Below, in pieces: positions 1 to 5,970 of a DNA stretch of 9,336 nt. A program made the position numbers and the translations under genes. Numbering within the stretch: the stretch's first letter is position 1; the number at the start of each line of letters is the position of its first letter. This DNA is from Spirochaetota bacterium. Lineage in GTDB: Bacteria > Spirochaetota > Spirochaetia > Treponematales > UBA12059. The stretch spans positions 1 through 9,336 of the forward strand of contig JAKLIU010000058.1 of NCBI GenBank assembly GCA_022709445.1. The letters are read 5' to 3'. The notes beneath the pieces are model-generated. The model did not search any database and had not been told where the DNA came from. It saw only the letters and a list, made by a program, of their open reading frames with translations.

Positions 1-95
1 CGTCGCGACGTGCGCGCCAGGAGGGTCGCGAACAGGGGCTGCACGATCAGCGAGAGCGCGAGCGTCCCCGACCAGACCCACACCAGGTCGTCCGC
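1..95 (-). other. Probable chimeric junction: transporter-like helix in frame after the ATP-grasp domain
   Basis: After residue 255 of the ATP-grasp frame the sequence changes character. Residues 256-285 contain 'SGTLALSLIVQPLFATLL' followed by 'ARTSRR', a hydrophobic helix closed by a positive cluster, as at the cytoplasmic end of a transporter helix. From memory, an aromatic-rich loop, then 'TGT/SGT', a helix, 'PLFA.LVAR' and 'RR' resembles the TM1-TM2 region of MFS proteins related to ATP/ADP exchangers. It does not resemble any ATP-grasp C-terminus. The join is in frame with no stop. I infer an assembly chimera or a genomic rearrangement near bases 90-105; a real fusion is less likely. 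Confidence 0.5.
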
Positions 96-857
96 GCCGC
101 GGTCGATGCCCAGCGCGCGAACCCCGGCCTCGAAGACGGCCGTCACCTCCGAGAGGACTTCCTCCGGATATTCGCTGGGCATGGTGTGCCCGAGTTCCAC
201 GAAGAACGGCGAGAAGGTGACGTGGCGGTCGGCCAGGCCGCGGAGGACGATCCGCCCGCCGTCGACCAGCGCGTCGATGCTGAACTCGGGACCGTCCAGG
301 TACTCCTCGATGATGGCAGTGCCCGTGCGGGAGTGGCGTATGGCGTCGTCCCAGGCGGCTGCCAGCTCCTTCCCGTCCCGGGCCAGGCGGCAGCCCCGTG
401 CGCCCATGTTGTCCACCGGCTTGACCACGAACGGGAATCCGCCGCCGGCCATGGACGAGGCGAGCGCGTGCGGGTCGTCGGCCCGCGTGCCGTGGGCGTA
501 AAGCGGGACGGGCACGCCCGACGCCGCCAGGCGTCGCCGCATCCTGGCCTTGTCAGAGGCGTCCAGGGCCGTTTCGAAGGGTATGCCCGGCAGTCCCAGG
601 GCCGAGGCGACCCAGGCGACCGAGGCGGAGAAGTCCGTGCCGGCCGTGAGCACGCCGGCCAGGTCCGGGATGCGCCGCGCCAGCTCGAGGAGCCCGTCCC
701 GGTCCTTGAGGTCAACCGGGAAAAACTCGTCGGCGTCCGCGGCGTGGGGCGCTTCCGGATCGGCGTCCGCCGCCACCACCCTGAGTCCCTTGTCGCGCGC
801 GGCCCGCATGGCCGGTCCCTGCATGATCCCGGCGCCCAGTATCAATATCGTTCCCAT
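1..857 (-). CDS. ATP-grasp carboxylate-amine ligase-like protein, last gene of the cluster, partial at left edge
   Basis: Likely a cytoplasmic ATP-grasp enzyme, which forms an amide-type bond through an acyl-phosphate; the substrate is unknown. The ATG at 857 starts an open frame of 285 codons that leaves the window without a stop. Residues 1-30 form a Rossmann-like N-terminus (GTILILGAGIMQGPAMRAA) as in CarB/PurK-type pre-ATP-grasp domains. 'SDKARMRRRL' (101-110) leads into the ATP-grasp fold. 'FPFVVKPVDNMGARGC' (141-156) holds the ATP-binding lysine K146 and the glycine-rich loop, and 'AIIEEYLDGPEFSID' (181-195) is the hinge and adenine-binding strand. Family members normally follow 'GID.GA' (250-255) with a stretch ending in the metal-ligand motif E-x-x-x-R-x-(S/G)-G-G. 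Here that part is absent and a membrane-helix-like sequence takes its place (see the separate entry for 1-95). Similar ATP-grasp genes occur in sugar and flagellin-modification clusters, which suits the neighbours. Family assignment is firm; substrate and intactness are not. Confidence 0.82.
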   Translation of the reverse strand, partial: MGTILILGAGIMQGPAMRAARDKGLRVVAADADPEAPHAADADEFFPVDLKDRDGLLELARRIPDLAGVLTAGTDFSASVAWVASALGLPGIPFETALDASDKARMRRRLAASGVPVPLYAHGTRADDPHALASSMAGGGFPFVVKPVDNMGARGCRLARDGKELAAAWDDAIRHSRTGTAIIEEYLDGPEFSIDALVDGGRIVLRGLADRHVTFSPFFVELGHTMPSEYPEEVLSEVTAVFEAGVRALGIDRGADDLVWVWSGTLALSLIVQPLFATLLARTSR

Positions 858-859
858 GC

Positions 860-867
860 GATCACCT
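860..867 (-). promoter_or_regulatory. Ribosome-binding site of the ATP-grasp gene, overlapping the upstream stop codon
   Basis: The minus strand reads AGGTGATC two bases before the ATG at 857. It matches the distal part of the full Shine-Dalgarno complement (AAGGAGGTGATC). The TGA inside it is the stop codon of the PseG-methyltransferase gene (864-862), so ribosomes finishing that gene sit on the next initiation site. This supports the start at 857 and translational coupling. Confidence 0.6.
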
Positions 868-2661
868 GCCAGTCCGCCCGGAACGCGGCGGGTCCGCGGT
901 CGCGTAGCATTCGAATGTGTCCCCCAGGCCGAACAGGCGGGACAGGGCCATGGCCAGCTTCCAGCGGAGCGACTTCGGGTCCCGGGGGACGAACGGGAAG
1001 CGCTCAGGATGGTGCCCGGTCACGACGGTCTTTTGTACCGTGAATCCGTGGCGCTTGAGAATGCCCCTGGCGCTCCGCGGACTCCAGATGGTGAAGTGGT
1101 CGTCGGGAGACTTCTCCCAGAATGAAACCGGGTCGCGGCGGGCCGATATCCCGGAGCAGGACGGCGTCGAGAAGGCGAAGATGCCACCCGGCTTGAGGAG
1201 CCCTGACACCCGCCCCAGCACGAAGCCCAGGTCGTCGAAGTGCTCGATGACGTACCACATGGCGAGGCAGTCCAGGTCCCTCGGGTAGAACCCGCTGGTG
1301 CCCGCCTCCGCGAAATCGGCGACGAAGGCCGGCGCGCCGAAGGCGGTCCGCACGTACTCCACCGCGTGGGACGACAGGTCCGATCCTATCGCGGTCCAGC
1401 CCCTGGACTGGGCCTCGGCGACGAAGGCCCCGTAGGCGCAGCCGACGTCCAGGACGGTAGCGCCTTCCCGCCCGGCCGGGAGGAGCCGCTCGATGCGGTC
1501 GAGCCTCGCGGATGCCATGCGCCGGATGTTGGGCAGGTCCTCTATGTAGGTGCGGCCGTACTGGGCACGGTAGGATTCGAAGAAGTAGGCGTCGTCCGTG
1601 TACGGCAGGGCCCTGGCCTCGAACGAGGCCATGCGCACCAGGCCGCAGTCCGGGCAACGGAAGCAAGTCTTGCGGGCGGTCCGGTAGACGGCATGCCCGT
1701 CCCGCCTCCCGCAGGCCGGGCATGCCCCGGCGTGCCGCGGCTCCAGGGCCAGGAGCACGGCGGCCAGGTCGGCGCGCTCCCGGGGAGCCGCAGCCGCGGA
1801 CGCCGCGGCGAGGGCCGACGGATCCGAGAGCGCTTCCCGCAGCCTCGCGGGCGACACCCGGCCCCGCCCCAGGCTCCTGAAACCCGCCCGCGCGGAGAGC
1901 GCTTCGTGCTCGCGGCCCGGGTTGAGGAGGAGCACCGCGCAGCCGGACCAGGCGGCCTCGTAGGCGGTGAGCCCGAACTGCGTGACCACCAGGTCGAAGC
2001 CGGCGAGCTGCTCCTTCAGGTCCTGGACCGGCCCGACCATGGCGACTCCCGGCCAGGACCGTCCCGCTGCGGCGCTGTTCGAGGAGAGCGCACCGCTGAC
2101 CAGCGTGACGCTTTCAGCCCGCAGGAGCCCATTGCCCAGCGCCGCATCCAGGAAGAGCGCACCCAGGCCGGCGGGGTCCTCGCCGCCGAAGGACACCAGC
2201 ACGCGCCTGAACGAGTCGGGCGGGTCGCGCCGGCGCGACGGCAGGGCCAGGAAGCCCAGGTCCGCGAGATTGGGTGCGCCGGCAGGCCGCCCTTCGGCCC
2301 GCGGCAGGATGTCCACCAGGTACGCGGCATGCGCCCTGGCCGGCCCTCCCTCGTCCAGGCAGGCCACGGGTCCGAGTGAGGACCATCGCAGGAGTTCCCG
2401 CAGGCTCGTCCGGCGGAGGTCCAGCACCACCAGCTTGAACCGGGCGTCCGGCTGCAGGCTTGATATCACCCTGCATCGCTCGAACTCGCGCGGGTAGGAC
2501 AGGGCGAGCTCCGCCGCCCCGCGGTCCCCATCCGGAGGCGTCGCGTCGATGTACACCGCCGCCTCGGGGCCCAGGGCCTTGGCGAGCGCGAAGCAGCGGG
2601 AAAGGTGTCCGGACCCGTTGCCCCGGCGCACGGATGGCACCAGGAGAATCGTGCCGCCCAT
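862..2661 (-). CDS. PseG-like sugar-nucleotide hydrolase/glycosyltransferase fused to a zinc-ribbon SAM methyltransferase
   Basis: A 599-aa two-enzyme fusion. Residues 1 to about 305 resemble PseG, the GT-B-fold enzyme that removes UDP from a 2,4-diacetamido sugar in pseudaminate synthesis. 'GNGSGHLSRC' (14-23) carries the probable catalytic histidine H19, 'GGEDP' (159-163) is the PseG GGxDP motif, and 'TQFGLTAYEAAWSG' (227-240) is the nucleotide-binding loop with E235. Residues 314-339 form a zinc ribbon (C314, C317, C336, C339). Residues 400 to about 590 are a class I methyltransferase: motif I 'VLDVGCAYGAF' (403-413), acidic 'SDLS' (427-430), 'WYVIEHFDDL' (469-478) and 'LLKPGGIFAFSTP' (488-500). 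It likely processes and methylates a sugar intermediate in the cytoplasm. The ATG at 2661 shares one base with the preceding stop (TGATG), with a GGCGGGGG ribosome-binding stretch just upstream. PseG is normally a separate protein (about 270-360 aa). The true substrate may differ from pseudaminate precursors, since no PseB, C, H or I is visible here. Confidence 0.85.
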   Translation of the reverse strand: MGGTILLVPSVRRGNGSGHLSRCFALAKALGPEAAVYIDATPPDGDRGAAELALSYPREFERCRVISSLQPDARFKLVVLDLRRTSLRELLRWSSLGPVACLDEGGPARAHAAYLVDILPRAEGRPAGAPNLADLGFLALPSRRRDPPDSFRRVLVSFGGEDPAGLGALFLDAALGNGLLRAESVTLVSGALSSNSAAAGRSWPGVAMVGPVQDLKEQLAGFDLVVTQFGLTAYEAAWSGCAVLLLNPGREHEALSARAGFRSLGRGRVSPARLREALSDPSALAAASAAAAPRERADLAAVLLALEPRHAGACPACGRRDGHAVYRTARKTCFRCPDCGLVRMASFEARALPYTDDAYFFESYRAQYGRTYIEDLPNIRRMASARLDRIERLLPAGREGATVLDVGCAYGAFVAEAQSRGWTAIGSDLSSHAVEYVRTAFGAPAFVADFAEAGTSGFYPRDLDCLAMWYVIEHFDDLGFVLGRVSGLLKPGGIFAFSTPSCSGISARRDPVSFWEKSPDDHFTIWSPRSARGILKRHGFTVQKTVVTGHHPERFPFVPRDPKSLRWKLAMALSRLFGLGDTFECYATADPPRSGRTGR

Positions 2662-3362
2662 CAGGCCCCCGCCGCCAGCCGCCTGGCGAGCGCGGCGATG
2701 AGATCCGAGTCCTTGGGAAACGCGCCCAGCTCGTCGACCAGGGAGAGGGCGGACCGGTAGTCCTCCGGTGTGTCCACGGTGACGCGCGCCCCGGGAAGCG
2801 CCCAGGCCGGAGGGCAGGCTGGCCGCTCGATGCGGAAGCTGGCCGGGTTCCGGTACAGGTGTGGGCAGACGTGCTCGCGCTCGTAGGGGTCGGTGGAACG
2901 CAGGTCGGCGAGCCTGAGCGCGTCGGCGCGGACCGCCTCCACACCCATCCCGACGGGCATGCCGGTGAAGCCCGCGTAGTCCGCCCCGGCTGCCAGGGCG
3001 CGCTCGCGGAGCAGGACGGCCAGCTCCACCGACACGAAGGGATTGTCCCCCGTGGCCCGGATGAGGAAATCCAGCCCGAAAGCGTCCGCGGCCAGCCTGA
3101 AGCGCCTGAGCACGTCGTCCTTGGGGCCTGCGAAGATCGAGAAGCCAGCGGCCGCGGCCGCCCCGGACAGCGCTTCCGCCCCGTCGTCGTCGGTGGCCAG
3201 CACGTACGCGTCGGCCGGTATGCCGCGCAGGCGGCGCATGACGGCCTCCGCCAGGCTCATGCCGGCGAAGGGGAGGAGGGCCTTGCGGGGAAGCCGGCTC
3301 GAGTCCAGCCGCATCTGCACGACCACGCCGCAGGCACCGCGGCCGGGGAGGACGGCGCTCAC
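2661..3362 (-). CDS. SpsF-family cytidylyltransferase (CMP-sugar synthase-like)
   Basis: A 233-aa nucleotidyltransferase, close to the usual SpsF length of about 240. It is expected to activate a sugar, probably a nonulosonate-like acid, with CTP in the cytoplasm. The family signature is near the N-terminus, 'VQMRLDSSRLPRKAL' (15-29), corresponding to IQARMGSTRLPGK. 'ATGDNPF' (103-109) carries the metal-binding D106, 'EREHVCPHLY' (161-170) corresponds to the REHVTPY motif, and 'VTVDTPEDY' (194-202) to the TVDTPEDL motif. I chose the GTG at 3362 because it places the signature at the normal distance from the start and forms a GTGA overlap with the glycosyltransferase stop. The frame is open about 400 bases further upstream, but that part is only a shadow of the glycosyltransferase. 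No strong ribosome-binding site is visible, so translation probably depends on coupling. The glycine of GSTRLPGK is replaced by arginine (R26), a minor departure. Substrate unknown. Confidence 0.88.
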   Translation of the reverse strand: MSAVLPGRGACGVVVQMRLDSSRLPRKALLPFAGMSLAEAVMRRLRGIPADAYVLATDDDGAEALSGAAAAAGFSIFAGPKDDVLRRFRLAADAFGLDFLIRATGDNPFVSVELAVLLRERALAAGADYAGFTGMPVGMGVEAVRADALRLADLRSTDPYEREHVCPHLYRNPASFRIERPACPPAWALPGARVTVDTPEDYRSALSLVDELGAFPKDSDLIAALARRLAAGA

Positions 3363-4321
3363 GACAGCGGGTCCCAGAGGTCGGCCACGCGCGCGGCGTC
3401 CTGCCTGAACCGGAAGGAGTTGACCGCCACCCAGTTCCGCGCGGCCCGGAATTCCTCCAGCGAGGCCAGGGGGCCGCGCCTGGACGAAAGAGCCCAGCGG
3501 AACAGGCGGGAAGTGGGTATGTAGGCGGAGTCGCCCCGGTGGACGGGCGCGAGGTTCTTGAGCCAGAAGCGCCCGTAATCGTGGTCGGGGGTGGTGTCCT
3601 CCGGCGCGGGCGCCGAGCCGTAGTTCAGCCTGAGCGCCTGGGCGTAGCGTATCTCCTCGCCCCAGAGCCAGGCGCGGAAACCGAAATCCATGCGCTGCCA
3701 GTGGGGGTTGCCTATGGTCCAGTCGAAACCGCCCAGCAGGATGAACTTCTCCCGGCTGTAGATGCCGCACAGGTCGAAGGGGAACAGCGACTTGTCGCCG
3801 TCGGCGCGCGGCGGCAGGGCGACCACCCTGAGCGCGGAGCGCGCCAGGGCCGGGTGCATGACGGACGGCAGCACGGAGCCGGACGGGTCGCAGAGGGTCG
3901 GTACCAGGCAGGCCCTGTCGAGCTCCGCCACCCGGTCGAAGAAGCGCCCGGACAAGGCGCTGGTGGCCAGGCGCATGTCGTTCCAGAGCACGAACACGTA
4001 CGGCGCGCAGGATTCGCGCATGCCGGTGTTCATCATGTCCCCCAGGTTCACCCGTTCCTTGAACGACAGGAAGCGCACCGAGGGGAAGCGGGCGGCCAGA
4101 CCTTCCAGCTCCGGCGACTCGCCGTCGCCCTCCACCGACACGATCGAGTCGAAGCCTATGTCCGACAGCTCCTGCAGCAGGGCGGCCCGGTAGAGGCGCG
4201 GCCCCCGGTTCAGGAGGAGGACCGACACCGGGAAGGAGTCCGGGCAGTTGCCGCCCCGCCCGCCGCCCAGCACGGTGTAGGTCGGCTTCCGGTCCTCAAG
4301 CGTTGAAGGTATGGTATTCAT
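3359..4321 (-). CDS. Family 2-like glycosyltransferase (GT-A fold)
   Basis: A 320-aa protein that probably transfers a sugar from a nucleotide donor, in keeping with its neighbours. The N-terminus has an opening strand of the GT-A type, 'PVSVLLLNRG' (31-40). 'GFDSIVSVEGDGES' (56-69) and 'MMNTGMRESCAPYVF' (96-110) resemble the second strand and the nucleotide-binding helix. 'VLWNDMRL' (111-118) occupies the DXD position, with D115 as the likely metal ligand. 'LLGGFDWTIGNPHWQRMDFG' (195-214) and 'GEEIRYAQAL' (221-230) match the GGFDE...DxDLxxR acceptor region of GT2 enzymes. No membrane helix or signal peptide is evident, so it is probably cytoplasmic. The ATG at 4321 gives a 26-bp overlap with the radical SAM gene. 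A longer frame starts at 4420, but the extra residues read as a shadow of that gene. A later GTG is possible but would remove the conserved-looking GGGRGGNCPD stretch (19-28). Donor and acceptor unknown. Confidence 0.75.
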   Translation of the reverse strand: MNTIPSTLEDRKPTYTVLGGGRGGNCPDSFPVSVLLLNRGPRLYRAALLQELSDIGFDSIVSVEGDGESPELEGLAARFPSVRFLSFKERVNLGDMMNTGMRESCAPYVFVLWNDMRLATSALSGRFFDRVAELDRACLVPTLCDPSGSVLPSVMHPALARSALRVVALPPRADGDKSLFPFDLCGIYSREKFILLGGFDWTIGNPHWQRMDFGFRAWLWGEEIRYAQALRLNYGSAPAPEDTTPDHDYGRFWLKNLAPVHRGDSAYIPTSRLFRWALSSRRGPLASLEEFRAARNWVAVNSFRFRQDAARVADLWDPLS

Positions 4322-5819
4322 CGCAGCGTCCGCAGGGCTCCGGATAGTCGCCCGCGGCGTGCCGCAGGTACCACTCGCCCGCCCGTTCCCATACGGTCGG
4401 GAGGCCATCGTCGAAAACATTGCCCAGGATGCGGGCGTAGCCCAGGCGGCCGCCGGCCCCCGGGGTCAGGCAGTGCTTGCAGGCGGGCACCGAGCCGTCC
4501 AGGAGGACCGCCAGGTCGCGGGCCAGGTGGCGGCAGGGGTAGCGCTCCAGGGGCGCCAGGTCGGCCACCCTGCGGTCGGGCAGGCAGCCCGCGAAGTCGT
4601 CGTACTTCTGGATGATCACCTTGTCCGAGCGCTTCTTCCAGGACCGGTAGAAGCCTTCCAGCCCGGCTTCGTTGTCCTTCATGCGCACCGCCTGCACGTG
4701 CACCCTGCCGGGGAAGGCGGCTGCCATCCGGGCGGCGAACGCCTCCGCTTCCTCCCTGCCCTCCCCCCTGAGCGCGCGATAGACGGCCTCGTCGGCGGCG
4801 TCCAGCGAGACGATCCAGTTGACGCGCTCCCCGCCCCGGGCGGAGACCCGTTCGGCCAGGCCGGGAGCCCAGCCCAGTCCGCTGGTTTCCACGATCAGGG
4901 AGAAGCGCGGCCGGACCAGCACGGCCTCGGCCAGCTCCTCGAACTCCGGGTGCATGGACGGCTCGCCCCAGAGCGACAGGTCCACCACCAGGTCGTCGCA
5001 GAGCGACTCGGCCTGGGACATGAGCGAGCGGAAGCGCGCGGCCGGCATGTGGCCGTCGGCCCGCCTCGGATCCCCGGCCATGGCGGGCCAGGGGCAGTAC
5101 GAGCAGGCCTGCGGACAGCCGGCGGCGACCTGCACCCACATGAAGGCCGGCAGGGTCCGCAGGAGCTCCGGCCGGTCGGGCAGGAGGCGGGAGGCCTCGT
5201 CGGCGGAGCGCACCCCCAGGTTCCAGAGCCGCTCGGCCGCCAGCTTGTTGCGCCTGGTGTCGCAGGTAGGCGAGAAGCGCAGGCCGCGCAGGTCCACCGG
5301 CGACAGCTCGGTCTCTATGTCGTAGGAGTTGATGTCCTTCTGGATCACGGCGAACAGGGCGTCCCGGTCAACCGGCAGGTCGTGCCGCGAGGCCAGCTCG
5401 GCCAGGTTGGGCAGGGCGCGCGGGGAGAGCAGCTCCGGGGCGAAGCCGGCCGGCCAGCCGTCGGCGTAGGTGTACTCCGCCCGGTAGCGCCGGTGCAGGG
5501 CCAGGAGCCGCTCCGCGAGCGCCGGATCGGTGAAGGGGGCGTCCGCCTGGAGGTACAGGACGGCATCCGCCCCCGGGTGCTCCGAGGCGAAGGCGGAGGC
5601 TTCCTCAAGCACCGCCTTCATGGTCCAGGCATCGCGGCGGGCGACCCTCGCGCCTTCGGGCCCGGCCTGGCCCGCGCCCATGAGGATGAGTACCCCGTCG
5701 GGACCCGCGAGCCTGTCGGCCAGCGACCGTACCCGGTCCAGCGAGCCCGGACCGCCCGCGAAGGGTTCGAGGGCGTATTCGTTGATGGAGCTCGCGTTGA
5801 TGATGGCTATGGTTTGCAT
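4296..5819 (-). CDS. Spiro-SPASM-like radical SAM protein with N-terminal nucleotidyltransferase-like domain
   Basis: A 507-aa protein and first gene of the cluster. Residues 1 to about 200 resemble a degenerate sugar-nucleotidyltransferase fold: '[19 protein letters not shown]' (87-105) matches the GDxPL metal-site strand, but the RLPGK-type nucleotide loop is missing. The radical SAM domain begins at about 225, with the 4Fe-4S motif CPQACSYC (C235, C239, C242; CX3CX2C). '[14 protein letters not shown]' (280-293) is the SAM-contacting GGEP-type motif. The C-terminus carries SPASM-type cysteines at C412, C429, C447, C450, C496 and C499, for one or two extra clusters. This architecture matches my memory of the spiro-SPASM family of spirochaetes, whose reaction is unknown to me. 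The start at 5819 is preceded by GGAG at a 6-nt spacing, while the in-frame ATG at 5831 has no such site. The last codons overlap the glycosyltransferase start. Context suggests modification of a sugar or of a glycosylated protein; radical SAM identity is firm, substrate is not. Confidence 0.86.
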   Translation of the reverse strand: MQTIAIINASSINEYALEPFAGGPGSLDRVRSLADRLAGPDGVLILMGAGQAGPEGARVARRDAWTMKAVLEEASAFASEHPGADAVLYLQADAPFTDPALAERLLALHRRYRAEYTYADGWPAGFAPELLSPRALPNLAELASRHDLPVDRDALFAVIQKDINSYDIETELSPVDLRGLRFSPTCDTRRNKLAAERLWNLGVRSADEASRLLPDRPELLRTLPAFMWVQVAAGCPQACSYCPWPAMAGDPRRADGHMPAARFRSLMSQAESLCDDLVVDLSLWGEPSMHPEFEELAEAVLVRPRFSLIVETSGLGWAPGLAERVSARGGERVNWIVSLDAADEAVYRALRGEGREEAEAFAARMAAAFPGRVHVQAVRMKDNEAGLEGFYRSWKKRSDKVIIQKYDDFAGCLPDRRVADLAPLERYPCRHLARDLAVLLDGSVPACKHCLTPGAGGRLGYARILGNVFDDGLPTVWERAGEWYLRHAAGDYPEPCGRCDEYHTFNA

Positions 5820-5825
5820 GATCGT

Positions 5826-5829
5826 CTCC
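5826..5829 (-). promoter_or_regulatory. Ribosome-binding site deciding the radical SAM gene start
   Basis: The minus strand reads GGAG followed by six bases and the ATG at 5819. The GGAG lies within the alternative start region (ATGGAG from 5831), which itself has no upstream purine-rich site. This favours the second ATG. Confidence 0.6.
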
Positions 5830-5913
5830 ATTATCGGCGCGATGGCCGCCCGCGTTGAGCGGACGCATCGATATTATTCCGGAAATCGAGGCGGTCGGGG
5901 ACTGGACAGCCGC

Positions 5914-5919
5914 ATCATA
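5914..5919 (-). promoter_or_regulatory. Weak candidate -10 box for the minus-strand cluster
   Basis: The minus strand reads TATGAT, matching five of six bases of the TATAAT consensus, about 95 bases upstream of the radical SAM start. The position 17 bases further upstream (ATGGTT, 5942-5937) matches the -35 consensus at only two bases. The operon needs a promoter in this interval, but this box is only a candidate. Confidence 0.22.
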
Positions 5920-5928
5920 TCGCGGTAT
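5917..5928. repeat. 12-bp near-palindrome in the nrdJ core promoter
   Basis: ATATCGCGGTAT is symmetric about CGCG except for one mismatched base pair position. It overlaps the spacer and -10 box of the nrdJ promoter and part of the candidate minus-strand -10 box. It could be a small operator, or chance. Confidence 0.3.
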
Positions 5929-5938
5929 TCTCATCTAA

Positions 5939-5958
5939 CCATACCATGGGTGGTATGG
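5939..5958. repeat. Perfect inverted repeat (8-bp arms, 4-nt loop) ahead of the nrdJ ribosome-binding site
   Basis: CCATACCA and TGGTATGG flank the loop TGGG. The repeat lies at the predicted transcription start and ends four bases before the Shine-Dalgarno sequence. It could act as a DNA operator overlapping the start of transcription, or as a 5'-terminal RNA hairpin that affects translation or mRNA stability. It does not resemble the AT-rich NrdR box, and no second copy is seen at the spacing NrdR uses. Confidence 0.7.
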
Positions 5959-5961
5959 CCT

Positions 5962-5967
5962 GGAGGG
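5962..5967 (+). promoter_or_regulatory. nrdJ: Ribosome-binding site of nrdJ
   Basis: GGAGGG lies three bases before the ATG at 5971 (four from the GGAGG core). The spacing is short but acceptable. It fixes the start over the in-frame GTG at 5950, which lies inside the inverted repeat and has no comparable site. Confidence 0.7.
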
Positions 5968-5970
5968 ATC

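Larger units (their letters stand above)
5903..5931 (+). promoter_or_regulatory. Probable sigma70-type promoter of nrdJ
   Basis: TGGACA (5903-5908) matches five of six bases of the -35 consensus. A 17-bp spacer leads to TATTCT (5926-5931), which matches four of six bases of the -10 consensus. Transcription would start at about 5938, at the edge of the inverted repeat 5939-5958, leaving a leader of about 33 bases. Predicted from sequence only. Confidence 0.5.

Noticed and set aside
186..2497. Several plus-strand open frames of 120-380 codons opposite the ATP-grasp and PseG-methyltransferase genes
   Set aside because: Their composition is Arg/Pro/Gly-rich with no domain features. The minus-strand frames carry the motifs.
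3363..3770. Upstream extension of the cytidylyltransferase frame
   Set aside because: It lies inside the glycosyltransferase gene, has shadow-like composition, and would put about 150 residues before the N-terminal nucleotide-binding signature that normally sits near residue 10.
4311..5858. Long plus-strand open frame (515 codons) opposite the radical SAM gene
   Set aside because: It lacks recognisable motifs, is rich in Gly, Val, Arg and Gln as expected for antisense of high-GC coding DNA, and lies wholly opposite a gene with clear catalytic motifs.
5840..5870. Imperfect hairpin (CGATG/CATCG and CCGC/GCGG arms) in the leader of the minus-strand operon
   Set aside because: The arms are 5 and 4 bp, separated by an unequal internal loop. 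This is expected by chance in GC-rich DNA.
5820..5970. Cobalamin riboswitch upstream of the B12-dependent reductase
   Set aside because: The predicted leader is only about 33 bases and the whole intergenic space is 151 bases. No B12-box-like element or multi-stem layout is visible.
5820..5970. NrdR box pair
   Set aside because: I see no two AT-rich ACA-CNATATNTTGT-like palindromes at helical spacing. The palindromes present have different sequences.
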